This document shows positions 50,801 through 59,165 of a stretch of DNA of 64,000 nt, in pieces. A program made the position numbers and the translations under genes. The notes under the pieces were generated by a model. It searched no databases. It worked only from the letters and a program-made list of their open reading frames with translations, and was not told the DNA's origin. Position 1 is the first letter of the stretch; every line of letters starts with the position of its first letter. The stretch comes from JAOAFZ01 sp964412815 (GTDB lineage: Bacteria > Patescibacteriota > Microgenomatia > UBA1406 > GWC2-37-13): positions 20,292 through 84,291 of the forward strand of contig CAYPQF010000032.1 of assembly GCA_964412815.1 (NCBI GenBank), in the 5' to 3' direction.

Positions 50801-53800
50801 AAATGGATTGAGCACCGTCGCAATCACGTCTGCGATGCTGTCTCGATTGTCTAAGATAAAGTTCTTTAGTGCGCCGATCACTGTGATTGCAAAGGCTCGA
50901 ATGCCCGCGCCCACGCGACCTGCATCGAATTCCAGCAAAGCATCTTCAAAGTTAAGCCCGGTAATCGATGAAATCAGCCGTGTGAAAATGCCAAAAATTC
51001 CGCCCAAGCCGCGTTTAATATTTTCGAACGCTTGCGGATCGCCGGAAAAAATACCGAGAACTCCGGTTGTAATGTCGCGGAAACTCTCAGCAAACCGCTG
51101 GATCGTCCGGCGCAGGTCAAAGAAAAAGCTTTCGATCCGTCGCGCCGTTTCGGTCGGTGTATCGCCACCGAAAATAGCCTGTGCCAGCGGTGTGTCAGCT
51201 ACGCGGGCAAGCGCGGCGCGATATTCGTCAACAGAAGTGATACCAACGTCAGTGTTAAAAAGCCTGAAAACACGGACAAGTTCGCCAAACTGAAGCGCCG
51301 TATTTGCGATTCGTTCAGCTAAACGCCCAAGCGAGTCAAACAGGTTAGAGACGGCCTCTCCCGTAACATTGGTCTGTGTGATTAAACCATCACCGAAGAA
51401 CAGCGCAAAGACCGCGCCAACTTCCTCTAAGACGCGCTTAACAGCTTCGAGCGCCCTGCCTGCCTGAGCTTTGAAACGCTCAAATGCATCGCCCGCCCCG
51501 CCAAGATTGTTTCTTACGGCAGTAACGATCTGAGTTATGATTGTGCCAAACAGGATCAGGCCGCTGACAATTGCGCCAATAGCAACAACAAGAATCCCTG
51601 CTGATGCGGCAAATGCCCCAAACGCCCCGATCATAAGCGGCAGTCTTACGATAATCTGTAAGATGACTGCCCCCGCCCCAAACAAAACCCCGGTAAACTG
51701 CGTGATAACCCCAATGGCAATTAACCCAATTGAGACCAGCGACCCAACTACCGTCACTAGCAACGCCATCGTACCGACTGTTTCCAGAATTTCCGGCGGC
51801 AGCGTATTGACCAGTTCAAGGATTTTCACACCGAACTGAACAAACGGACGCAGGAAGTTATTGATTAACGGTCGAACAGTGTCTTTGACGAGTTTCTGAA
51901 ACTGAGCACGGAGCTTTTGAACGTCGCCAGCGAAGGTATCCGTAATCTGAACGGCGCGATCTGTCGCTGCCGCCAGCCCTCGCAGTTCTTCTTGCGTTTG
52001 GCTTAAGCCGTCATTCGCAAGCAGGATAGCGATACCTGTCGCGCCTTCAACGTCAGCAAGCTGACGCAAGATGATTGCGCGTTCTGCTTCAGTCGCATTA
52101 GCGCGTTCAAAGAAGTCGTTAAATAGCTGAATTCGTTCATCGAGAGAACGGATCGTGCCGTCGTCATTGGCGAATGAAATGCCAAAGCTCTCGAATAGAT
52201 CGCGGGCTTTCTTCGAGTTGAGTGCCGCTAACGCCGACCGCAGCGCCGTACCGCCTTCTGCCCCACGCTTACCAGCGCGTTCAAAGGCTACCAATGCCGC
52301 AACGGTTTGTTCAAACGACAAACCTGCTTCACGGGCGTTTGTACCGACGTTTTCTAGACCTTGTGACAGAGAACCAATCGACGCCGACGAAATATCCGCG
52401 CCCGCTGCCAGAATATCCGCTCCGGTTGCGATATTTTCAAACGTCGCTGGAATTGTCTCGGTGATCTGCGTGAAAACGGTTGCAACCTGTTGCAGCGTTC
52501 TAGCAGTCGTTTCAATACCCGCTTCGGGGTCGAGCGCCGCCAGCGCCGCCGCCTGTGGAAGCACAATATCAAGCTGGTTCTGATTTAAGCCGCTCTTGAC
52601 AAGGCCGAGCGCCGCTTCAAGCGACTGGTTTAGGTTCAAACCAAAGCGCAGCGCAATCTCGTCTGTAAGTTTTGTGATCTCTCTTTGCGCTTCGTCTGAG
52701 CCAAAAGCCTCGCCGCCGAAGACGACGAACTGCTTAAGCAGCGTGTCGAAATCAACCACGTCTTTGAAGACAGTGGAACGGGCAAAATTTAACGGGTTGA
52801 AACCGCGTAAAAGCGTCTGCCCAAGCTGTGTAATCTGTTGCCCGAACTGACGAGTCGCTGTCCCTAGGTTGCGGATGCTGGCGATAATTCGGTTTTCAAG
52901 CGAGACAAGGTTGCGGATAAAACCGCTAAAAGCCCGCGCCGACGTAGAGACAAGGTTGGCTAAGATATTACCAAGCGCCGTTGAAGCTACGCGAGAGAAA
53001 AATCCCGGAGAACTCATCTGTTTCAACGAATCGGCTGTTTTATTTAAACCTGATCCAGACGGGCTTAGTCCAGAAAAGTCCAACTTGTCGATTTTAACGC
53101 CACGAAGTTTTTTTGCCGAAGTAAGAAGCGAATCTACGAAGCTGGTAAAATTGTTTATGCCTTTTTTGTTGACTTTCTGAGAAAAATCGCCTTGTTGAAA
53201 CTGTGTGTACAAATCTAAAATTGACCGAAAAAACTCCCCTGCTCCGGTCAAGTTTACATTTTTTAGTCCTTTAAGAGACTTTACTAATTTGGTAGCTATC
53301 TTTAAAATCTGGCCGATTGAAGTAAAACCAAAAGTTATAAATCCGGTTAATCGAGTAATTAAACTCTGTCCCGGTAAACTTGTGGCTAATTCAAAAATTG
53401 TTTTAACCGCTGATGCAATTCTACTAACCGCTTGCCCAACTTCACCGATGTTTCCAGCATTCTTAAAACCGCCTAGAGACTTCGCAATAGTAGAAATGAT
53501 CGGACGAATCAGACTTAAAAATCGTCGCAGTTTAAAGAATTGTTGAATTCTGGCTTTTATATTAAGCGTCGGCGGAAGCGTTTGAATTTGTTGGAGCAAA
53601 ATTTTAATTGCACCAATAACCCTTTTTAAAGCTTCGCCAATAATTTGAACATTTTCAGGATTTTTAATATTTCCAGCAGCAGAATCCAGCGTCGAAATTA
53701 CCGTTTTCAGGATGCCTACAAAACGTCTAATTCCAACAAATTGATCAATGCGTTGTCCAATTTGTTGGAAAATATTACCCTTGACACCAAAAAACGTAAA

Positions 53801-55426
53801 TGCGTTCTGAATAGCATCAAAGATTTGAACAATTACTTTTAAGGCATTTGTTACATTTCTAGAGATGCTTGGATCAACTTTAGATATGGTGGCTGTGGAT
53901 AGAATTTGTGCTATAGACTGAATCACCGACAAAACTTGACTTATTCCTTGTTTTGCCGAATCAAGTTTATTTTTTTCTATTAAAGAAGAAACGTCAGCTA
54001 AAGAAGAAACAAGCTGCCTAAGAACTTTAGCAAAAGGCGCTACTTTTGATTTAACAAACTTAGATAAATCTTCGTCAGATACTTGGCCGGATTTTGCTCC
54101 AAGCGTCAAAGCAAACTTCCCAAGTTCTTCGAGTATGTTAGAAACATCCCGTAAGAAAAACGTAAGTTTTCCCGAAGAACTTAGCTTTTTATTAAGCAAA
54201 TTACCGATTGTAAAGTTAACAAGCTGTTCAACGGAACGAAATACGCCCATCAGCGCAGCCACTCTTGGTTTAGAGTCTGAGGACGGAACAGTTTGAAATG
54301 TATTACGAAAAGCCCGAGTGATCGATTGAATTGAATTAATGGAATCAAGAATGCCTTGAACACGCTGCGGATCGCCTAGGTTCAAGTCATCGATCAACTT
54401 AATAGACTTAAATAAATTACGAAGCGATGAAATAAAAGATGTTACATTAGTAAGACCATCTTTGCCTAAGTTAGCAGGAATATCAAACTTTAATATTTTA
54501 TTAATAAAAGTTTGAATACGATCTGCAAACTCGGTATCAATTTTACCGAGGTCTAACCGTTGGCTAAATAAGCGAACAACTGCGGTAACAATGGCAGCTA
54601 TTGAGTTAATAGAGCGAATAACATCTTTATCATCGCCGCCAAACGGTTTAACAGTTGCAATGCCTTCTCTTAGTACTCTAAGTAGTTGAACAAACTGGTC
54701 GATGCGCGAAACACCGTCAGCCGGGATCGCATCTTGAATGACACGAAATAACGAACTGATCGTCTTAGAAATCGAATTTAGGGATTTAATTAGTTCGTTT
54801 GGTAGCGCATCACCAGCGTTTCCTGCCGGAGCGCGGTTGTTAATAATATCGAACAGCTTAAAGACGGTATTGATGATCTTTTCAGCGTTCGTGACACCAT
54901 TTTCAATGCCTTCGGCCTTACCGATCCGTTCAAAGACCGAAAAGAAGGTGGACAGCGATGAGATAGAACGAATTACGCCGGATGGAATCGGCTTGATAGT
55001 CGATGCTTCAGCAAAGACTAAGTTGATGTCTTTAAAAACCTGCTGGATCTTAGTTAGCTGTTTTTGATCGATAAGCTTCGAGCCTTGAATTGCGCTACGG
55101 AGCTTTTGAAAATCATCGATCAATGGAGAGAGACGGCGCTCGTCTTTTGGAAGATTGCGCACCGCTTTGGAAAGCAAATTAAGCCCATCTGCAACCGCTT
55201 GAAAGCGAACAGTGGACGCATCTGAGAGGCGGTTTATATCTGTTACAAAACGACGAAAAGTCTTCGTGGCATCTTGCCCGAAGACTTTTTGAAATACGCT
55301 TTGTGAAGATTGTTGGATACTATCGAGGCGACTTTCGAGGGTCTTTAAAGCGTCTGTCGCTTTATTAATGCCAGTAATCGCTTCTGGCATCCCGCGAACA
55401 TCGACTACAATTGGGGGTTGCGCCAT
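47822..55426 (-). CDS. tail tape measure protein, 2534 aa
   Basis: The longest gene here. Residues about 885-1240 carry the TP901 tape measure core (FKDVVDFDTLLKQFVVFGG.., LTDEIALRFGLNLNQSLEA.., ALVAFERAGKRGAEGGTAL). Hydrophobic segments at about 1215-1310 (LVTVVGSLVSIGLIAIGV..) would insert in the host membrane. The last 300 residues have a long charged coiled coil and a membrane-linked end. The N-terminal about 750 residues are repeated helical modules of 70-90 residues and are AT-rich. No lysozyme or peptidase motif was seen. At about 0.15 nm per residue, tail length would be near 380 nm. The gene starts at ATG 55426. Confidence 0.93.
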   Translation of the reverse strand: MAQPPIVVDVRGMPEAITGINKATDALKTLESRLDSIQQSSQSVFQKVFGQDATKTFRRFVTDINRLSDASTVRFQAVADGLNLLSKAVRNLPKDERRLSPLIDDFQKLRSAIQGSKLIDQKQLTKIQQVFKDINLVFAEASTIKPIPSGVIRSISSLSTFFSVFERIGKAEGIENGVTNAEKIINTVFKLFDIINNRAPAGNAGDALPNELIKSLNSISKTISSLFRVIQDAIPADGVSRIDQFVQLLRVLREGIATVKPFGGDDKDVIRSINSIAAIVTAVVRLFSQRLDLGKIDTEFADRIQTFINKILKFDIPANLGKDGLTNVTSFISSLRNLFKSIKLIDDLNLGDPQRVQGILDSINSIQSITRAFRNTFQTVPSSDSKPRVAALMGVFRSVEQLVNFTIGNLLNKKLSSSGKLTFFLRDVSNILEELGKFALTLGAKSGQVSDEDLSKFVKSKVAPFAKVLRQLVSSLADVSSLIEKNKLDSAKQGISQVLSVIQSIAQILSTATISKVDPSISRNVTNALKVIVQIFDAIQNAFTFFGVKGNIFQQIGQRIDQFVGIRRFVGILKTVISTLDSAAGNIKNPENVQIIGEALKRVIGAIKILLQQIQTLPPTLNIKARIQQFFKLRRFLSLIRPIISTIAKSLGGFKNAGNIGEVGQAVSRIASAVKTIFELATSLPGQSLITRLTGFITFGFTSIGQILKIATKLVKSLKGLKNVNLTGAGEFFRSILDLYTQFQQGDFSQKVNKKGINNFTSFVDSLLTSAKKLRGVKIDKLDFSGLSPSGSGLNKTADSLKQMSSPGFFSRVASTALGNILANLVSTSARAFSGFIRNLVSLENRIIASIRNLGTATRQFGQQITQLGQTLLRGFNPLNFARSTVFKDVVDFDTLLKQFVVFGGEAFGSDEAQREITKLTDEIALRFGLNLNQSLEAALGLVKSGLNQNQLDIVLPQAAALAALDPEAGIETTARTLQQVATVFTQITETIPATFENIATGADILAAGADISSASIGSLSQGLENVGTNAREAGLSFEQTVAALVAFERAGKRGAEGGTALRSALAALNSKKARDLFESFGISFANDDGTIRSLDERIQLFNDFFERANATEAERAIILRQLADVEGATGIAILLANDGLSQTQEELRGLAAATDRAVQITDTFAGDVQKLRAQFQKLVKDTVRPLINNFLRPFVQFGVKILELVNTLPPEILETVGTMALLVTVVGSLVSIGLIAIGVITQFTGVLFGAGAVILQIIVRLPLMIGAFGAFAASAGILVVAIGAIVSGLILFGTIITQIVTAVRNNLGGAGDAFERFKAQAGRALEAVKRVLEEVGAVFALFFGDGLITQTNVTGEAVSNLFDSLGRLAERIANTALQFGELVRVFRLFNTDVGITSVDEYRAALARVADTPLAQAIFGGDTPTETARRIESFFFDLRRTIQRFAESFRDITTGVLGIFSGDPQAFENIKRGLGGIFGIFTRLISSITGLNFEDALLEFDAGRVGAGIRAFAITVIGALKNFILDNRDSIADVIATVLNPFKLLETVLTGLGFEEAATAVGILGESFEALVRGGLGLLFDLLEGKDLGEAILGNLGQLFIDLGDIFKSSFLGELGTAFQTGDFGQIISVIGDAISSVFASVIESIPTRLRELGDTLSINFLDSLADIIDFGFSEERFEEFLNALATDISNLIASLPDRLRELGTTLNLGFLVDIGNALDTDLFKTIADVIGNLATLPIDAFVSLIDGIKVFIDEVTNLNPVAVGVLGAVLFQLRTFILGLAGSAITTVLGPLAAVVTILSAVKAIGETLANIGNQNNVFSVAIDFVRNFLLTITDLISPLLELLGIDPNQARTAVDQALTLFGGLFNYIFAQLYALIGDFIAKINIAIADILASARISDPDQLNRIKSAFDSNVGQPLFDAIASSIGEGPTGSNLEALRSSLILNRDKIVQEALAIFNDPTALSALGGQERLNIFRVLEQAGLFDDVLGGLSDSQKAQFIESFANIFRTEGLAPELLGLDASATVDEIKAFLDSLNVNPLISESFLEIPIASRVEADQLRSEVETAIEEVEAADPVIEVRTEVLPPGRRRTRTGLEFLGGGFDRTPGRASGGKLQPYSTYEVHDTPNPEVATFADGRTLLFTGQAMGDMVNIVGRATAPAAPTAERTTLLARLAAISGTDDDVGEDEEEVITPRQAKQNLKRLAEQIADTIKTIQDNDKEARERDAEAVRKFNQERLRDLQDFSIARLRAEEDGQAQILDAVATRNAASARQAVEEQEKERRRAYEDQALEEARRQEDLRLERAEIEARRVERATELIAKLAEQREEERQMNEIIAQANAEQLAATQAGEAEQLAATQEGEAAQTAATRAGSEERSRIVGRAVADEIAAMGQVGDVATALHNYVIDVATKVQTALNNLGLGLDFGLKKKPVKAAPIQQGGGTGGGGSPLPTPFARGGFTPTGGLAMLHPREVVLPASAVRQPLSSNFFGGNRISNIINITVPSANMSADEIAKSAVEIIVPELTKRMERAAAD

Positions 55427-55429
55427 GAA

Positions 55430-56155
55430 TTACCCCCTTCGTGGACTAACTTGGCGAACCGAGATTAATTTGGGGTCAAATCGAAAGCGAATTTCTTGCT
55501 TAGAGGTAAAGTTTAAACCGAACTGAACTTCGAGCGGGTCAGCATTTGGATCTTCTACACGAGTCCAGATTTCGCGAGGATTGCTTCGAGTCCGAAGACG
55601 CCAACGGTCTGCGGCCCTCTTAAAGAAATAACGCGGCGGAATTTCTCGAACTTCTGTGACAGAAACAAAGCGTGGCTTGGCCGCAACAAAAACGCTTCCT
55701 TTGACTACGGAAACAGCGGCATCGTCACTAACCGGAATCTCTGCTTTTTTTGTAGAGGAGGTCAAACGACCTTCGTAGACAGGAAATCGCATCGGTTTTG
55801 TAGGACTTTTAGACGACCGAGCCGGAACGCCTGCGTCCAAAAGATTAAAAACAGATTTTTGAGGAAGGACTTCAATCGTCGCTCGACCGGGAGTGTCTGT
55901 ATCGACCTTAACATACGATCCGGCAAGCGGGTTATTGTATTGACCCGCTTTTCTGCCTCTGCCGCGATTGGTCGTCTTTTCTTGGAGTTCCAAAATCATG
56001 GAGTTCAAGTCGCGGGCGATCAACCCCGCGACCACTTCCACATAAGCTTCAACTGTGTCTTGCGCGGCTTCTTCAAGCAGTTCAATTGTTTCAAAAATGC
56101 TTCTAGACTTTCGACTTTTGCCGATTCGGATGTATTTATTCTGTCGTCTTGCCAT
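55430..56155 (-). CDS. tail assembly-region protein, possible tail completion/HK97 gp10-like
   Basis: 241 residues between the chaperone pair and the tape measure gene. A very basic N terminus (RIGKSRKSRSIFE), a helix with YVEVVAGLIARDLNSM, then a central LLDAGVPARSSKSPTKPMR and REIPPRYFFKRAADRW. The last two recall HK97 gp10-like tail completion proteins that end with an aromatic-basic motif. The match is weak, and the position is unusual for such a protein. Confidence 0.5.
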   Translation of the reverse strand: MARRQNKYIRIGKSRKSRSIFETIELLEEAAQDTVEAYVEVVAGLIARDLNSMILELQEKTTNRGRGRKAGQYNNPLAGSYVKVDTDTPGRATIEVLPQKSVFNLLDAGVPARSSKSPTKPMRFPVYEGRLTSSTKKAEIPVSDDAAVSVVKGSVFVAAKPRFVSVTEVREIPPRYFFKRAADRWRLRTRSNPREIWTRVEDPNADPLEVQFGLNFTSKQEIRFRFDPKLISVRQVSPRRG

Positions 56156-56157
56156 TT

Positions 56158-56595
56158 TTAACCATCCGAAGCCTGTTTATTACGCAGCTTTTCGAGCGCC
56201 GCATCGACTTCGCGGTAATAGGCGTCGATCACGTCTGCCATATTTCTTACTGCCCGAACTGCGTAAACACGGGCTTTATCATCAACCGAATAATCGTTTT
56301 TCCAAACTGAATAGGGGATATTCAATTCTTTAACTAACGACATCTCAGAAAACGCATAAGGGAAATCTTTGGTGTTATGATCACCAAAGATTTTCTTTCG
56401 CATTGCTTCGAAAGATTTCTTACGTTCTGAGTTATCGAATTCTCTATCGGGGTCTAAAAAGGCGGCTATTTCATCATAAACGATTGTCAACGGCCGCCAT
56501 TTTCGTGCAGAACGGCTAAACGCCATCCCTTGAAAGCTGTGGATATACGCTTCAACCAGACTTGTCAGATCGAAAAGAACTTTCCTGTTTACCAA
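56158..56595 (-). CDS. tail assembly chaperone, second frame (gpT-like part)
   Basis: The frame overlaps the end of the upstream chaperone by 44 bases. Its only start is TTG 56595 without a ribosome site, and the frame is open upstream only to a TAG about 39 bases before it. I read it as the extension made when ribosomes shift +1 at TCT-TTT-C-GA (56578-56570): TTT slips to TTC and reading continues GAT. The fusion would be about 336 residues. The product is helical and charged. Position before the tape measure gene matches the gpG/gpGT arrangement of other siphoviruses, where shifts are usually -1. Confidence 0.68.
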   Translation of the reverse strand: MVNRKVLFDLTSLVEAYIHSFQGMAFSRSARKWRPLTIVYDEIAAFLDPDREFDNSERKKSFEAMRKKIFGDHNTKDFPYAFSEMSLVKELNIPYSVWKNDYSVDDKARVYAVRAVRNMADVIDAYYREVDAALEKLRNKQASDG

Positions 56596-57169
56596 GAAGT
56601 TCGTGCGTCCAGTTAGCGATTTCCGTAAACGCTAAGTCGAGCATCTGATTGAACTTAGGCAGCGCAGCGGCATTATCTTCGAGAAGATTGTATAGCTGGC
56701 GAAGACGCCGTTCAGCCGGATACTTTAGCTCACGCTTCGGAGGAGTCAGCGTCACCAACCCCGGCACGTCTTCAACAGGTTCTTCTTCTGGATATGGAGT
56801 CGGATCGTTTTCAAATTTGTTTTCAGGATAGGCGATCATTGCCAGAATCATGCCGTCCTGATACGCCTGTTCACGCTGCTGTTCATAATAATCTTCCAGC
56901 ACAGACGTAATGCCCTTGGTATCATTTTTAAGCCAAGGCATCTTTGTCAAAATCTCGCTCACTCGCGCATCCGCCGGATCGATCTGCTTCTGTGTTGGAG
57001 GAATGCCGCGAGAGACGAGCAAACTGCGTTGATATTGTTCGGCCCAATCCCGAGTTTTGGTCAAATCCACCACTAAGCGAAGTTTCATTGACTCATTAAT
57101 ATCGAGGGTCTGGTCAAAAATAACCGTCTTAACCGTCGTTGTCTTCTTAGCGAGTTGAGTAGTAGCCAT
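56552..57169 (-). CDS. tail assembly chaperone, gpG-like
   Basis: 205 residues. I start at ATG 57169 (MATTQLAKKTTTVKTVIFDQ), with CAGGACA upstream and the promoter at 57234. An earlier ATG at 57208 lies in the hairpin and would add 13 residues. Helical protein with an acidic middle (PTPYPEEEPVEDVPGL). It lies between the major tail protein and the tape measure gene, and its 3' end overlaps a second frame as expected for gpG. Identity rests on position and the frameshift overlap, not on a sequence family. Confidence 0.68.
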   Translation of the reverse strand: MATTQLAKKTTTVKTVIFDQTLDINESMKLRLVVDLTKTRDWAEQYQRSLLVSRGIPPTQKQIDPADARVSEILTKMPWLKNDTKGITSVLEDYYEQQREQAYQDGMILAMIAYPENKFENDPTPYPEEEPVEDVPGLVTLTPPKRELKYPAERRLRQLYNLLEDNAAALPKFNQMLDLAFTEIANWTHELLGKQESSFRSDKSG

Positions 57170-57181
57170 ATTGTCCTGATA

Positions 57182-57237
57182 ACAAAAAAGTTCATATACA
57201 CTTAACATAAAGTATAAGCGTATATGAACTTTTTGTC
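57182..57237. repeat. long inverted repeat with a promoter in its right arm
   Basis: AAAAAGTTCATATAC and GTATATGAACTTTTT pair over 15 bp with a further CTTA/TAAG match inward, around a short loop (57183-57236). Read on the minus strand, it ends in TTTTTTG, like a terminator after the major tail protein. The same DNA holds a consensus promoter (57211-57239) whose -35 is at the outer edge. Confidence 0.75.
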
Positions 57238-57239
57238 AA
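57211..57239 (-). promoter_or_regulatory. consensus sigma-70 promoter before the tail chaperone genes
   Basis: On the minus strand: TTGACA (57239-57234), 17 bases, TATACT (57216-57211). Only one mismatch to consensus. Transcription should start near 57204, upstream of the chaperone ATG at 57169. It lies within an inverted repeat. Confidence 0.85.
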
Positions 57240-57252
57240 TAGTTAATTTTAA

Positions 57253-58746
57253 TTACGCGTTCGGGTACTGCGGGCGGAAGACCACAATTTCGCCGTCATC
57301 CGTAACCGCTGCAAAATAGTTGAAAGAGTCCTGCACCGAATCGACCGGGTTGTAGATGTCACGAACATTGCCCGTGATTGTCGAACCTTCGGCCAGAGCC
57401 TTAGCATTGAACGCGTAGTCACTGAGAACCGACCGCTCGTAGAACGACGTACCCGCGCCAACCATCGTGCGGTACTTCGTACCCGCCAGCGCCGTAATCG
57501 CCGTCGTACCGGGAACGTTCGGCTCAGTCCAAGTCACGCCACCATCGAGGCTTTCAGCGTAGTAACCAGACGCGCCCGCAACAGCGACATGATCTTCTGC
57601 CAGAACCTTGACTTTGTTAAGGATGCCGGGAGCGCCGGGAAGATTGGCGCTGATGTCCACCAGCGAAATGCTCGTGCCAGAGGCCGAACCCTTAAGCAGC
57701 GTGCCACCTTCACCAACAATATACATACGGTTAGCCGTCGGGTCAACATCTACGCCCGTGAGCGCGTTTGTGCCCGTAAGAACTGCTGAAGAAAGCGCCG
57801 TCCAGTTTGTACCGTCCGTAGACAGATAGACTTTCGGAGCGCCAACCGCCGTGCCACCAACCGCAACATACTGACCGTTAAATTTCGTCACGCCGCGAAT
57901 CGGCTCGGTAATACCGGAGTCAATCGTCGGAGCGCTGCTTAACTGATCGGTGCTGAAGAACGTTCCACCAGTCGTACCAGCCGCCACACTAACATCGTCA
58001 GCGAACCCAAGCAGCACAACGTCGCCTTCCGTCCAAATGCAGGTGAAGATGTCGCCAGCCGCCGACGCATTGCTGACTTCCGAAACAGAACCGAATCGGT
58101 TGGTCGTCTTAAGGATCACGCCTTCGTCCGTACCATTGCCACCAACTGCGAAGCCGACCTGATAGATGTCGTCGCTGATGCAGTCAGCGCAGTCTTCGGT
58201 CGCCAGAGCGACCGCGTACAGCGCATCGGCATAGTCCGTCAACAGATAGCCAGCGGTGCTCCAAACAATCAGTTCACGCGAAGCACGGGCATCCGCCTGC
58301 CATTCAGCAATCGTGGCCGTACCGTCAATCGGAATAAAGTCATTGACGCGAGTTGCGGGGTCAATCGCCACTTCGTCAAAAATAAAAGCGTGTGCATACT
58401 GATCTTCCGGGGCGCAAAGACGACGAGCATAGATGGTCGTCAAACAGCCCTGAAGCGCCTGACGAGAGCGGTGAAGCAGCTTCGACCAAAGCTGGTTGCC
58501 CATCAACAGCGTAAACGTAATCGCCTGTTGTTCAGCCTGACGAATACGCTTCGAGCGGTTGCGCTTACGGCCGCGCTCCAACGTAACAACGTTCACATCC
58601 AGCGGGTCAGAAAGTTCCTGACCGAAGCTGGTCATACCGTGACCAGTAAGGTCTACAGGGGTTGAAACAGGCGAGTCGCCATCCGTGAGCATCTGATAAT
58701 CTTCAGAAGTCTGCGTTCCACCCCAAAAAGAAGGAGTAAATGCCAT
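57253..58746 (-). CDS. major tail protein with propeller-like domain
   Basis: 497 residues, ATG at 58746 after AGGAGC. The N-terminal 190 residues (TSFGQELSDPLDVNVVTLERGRKRNRSKRI.., FTLLMGNQLWSKLLHRSRQA) have the look of a tail-tube protein. Residues about 190-440 are a run of blades such as VILKTTNRFG, KVYLSTDGTNWTAL, LLKGSASGTS and AESLDGGVTWTEP, i.e. BNR/Asp-box propeller repeats, followed by a short tail-tube-like end. Position before the chaperones is exactly where the major tail protein is expected. A sugar-binding propeller on every tube subunit would decorate the tail. Strong ribosome site and codon use suggest high expression. Confidence 0.75.
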   Translation of the reverse strand: MAFTPSFWGGTQTSEDYQMLTDGDSPVSTPVDLTGHGMTSFGQELSDPLDVNVVTLERGRKRNRSKRIRQAEQQAITFTLLMGNQLWSKLLHRSRQALQGCLTTIYARRLCAPEDQYAHAFIFDEVAIDPATRVNDFIPIDGTATIAEWQADARASRELIVWSTAGYLLTDYADALYAVALATEDCADCISDDIYQVGFAVGGNGTDEGVILKTTNRFGSVSEVSNASAAGDIFTCIWTEGDVVLLGFADDVSVAAGTTGGTFFSTDQLSSAPTIDSGITEPIRGVTKFNGQYVAVGGTAVGAPKVYLSTDGTNWTALSSAVLTGTNALTGVDVDPTANRMYIVGEGGTLLKGSASGTSISLVDISANLPGAPGILNKVKVLAEDHVAVAGASGYYAESLDGGVTWTEPNVPGTTAITALAGTKYRTMVGAGTSFYERSVLSDYAFNAKALAEGSTITGNVRDIYNPVDSVQDSFNYFAAVTDDGEIVVFRPQYPNA

Positions 58747-58751
58747 TTTAA

Positions 58752-59165
58752 CTAGCTCCTATTTTTAACCGGGAAACGACCCCGACTAATTAACTTTAGA
58801 ATAAATTCGTGCGGGTCAAAATCGTGCTTATGAAACATTCCGTAATACCAGAGCGCTTCACGAAGCTGATCGTAAGAAAACGCCATCTGGTCGAGTTCTT
58901 CTGTCCAGTCGTACAGTTCGATGCTTTCGTTTGTAAGCACGCGAGAGTCAACCGATTGAGGACGGATTGAGTAGACCAGCCGATCTTTTGGAACAAGGTA
59001 GCCTTTAACGGGAGCGCTAGTCGTAATGACCGCGTACATCCCATCGTGTTCGTCGTGGTTCAAAAGACGCACTTCGACCATATCAGGCGCGGGCGCGACG
59101 ACAGCTTCAGCGGGAACTTCTGGTTCAAAGATTTCAAATGATTCCACCACTTTTTTCTTTCTCAT
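58752..59165 (-). CDS. head-tail region protein, 137 aa
   Basis: It overlaps the connector gene upstream by 4 bases. It opens with a basic-acidic N terminus (RKKKVVESFEIFEPEVPAE) and then a folded domain (EVRLLNHDEHDGMYAVITTS). No family recognised. Placement between a connector and the major tail protein suggests a tail completion or terminator role. Confidence 0.6.
   Translation of the reverse strand: MRKKKVVESFEIFEPEVPAEAVVAPAPDMVEVRLLNHDEHDGMYAVITTSAPVKGYLVPKDRLVYSIRPQSVDSRVLTNESIELYDWTEELDQMAFSYDQLREALWYYGMFHKHDFDPHEFILKLISRGRFPVKNRS

Noticed and set aside
50643..51293. 216-codon plus-strand frame opposite the tape measure gene
   Set aside because: Ser/Pro/Lys-rich antisense shadow of helical coding DNA; no promoter or ribosome site.
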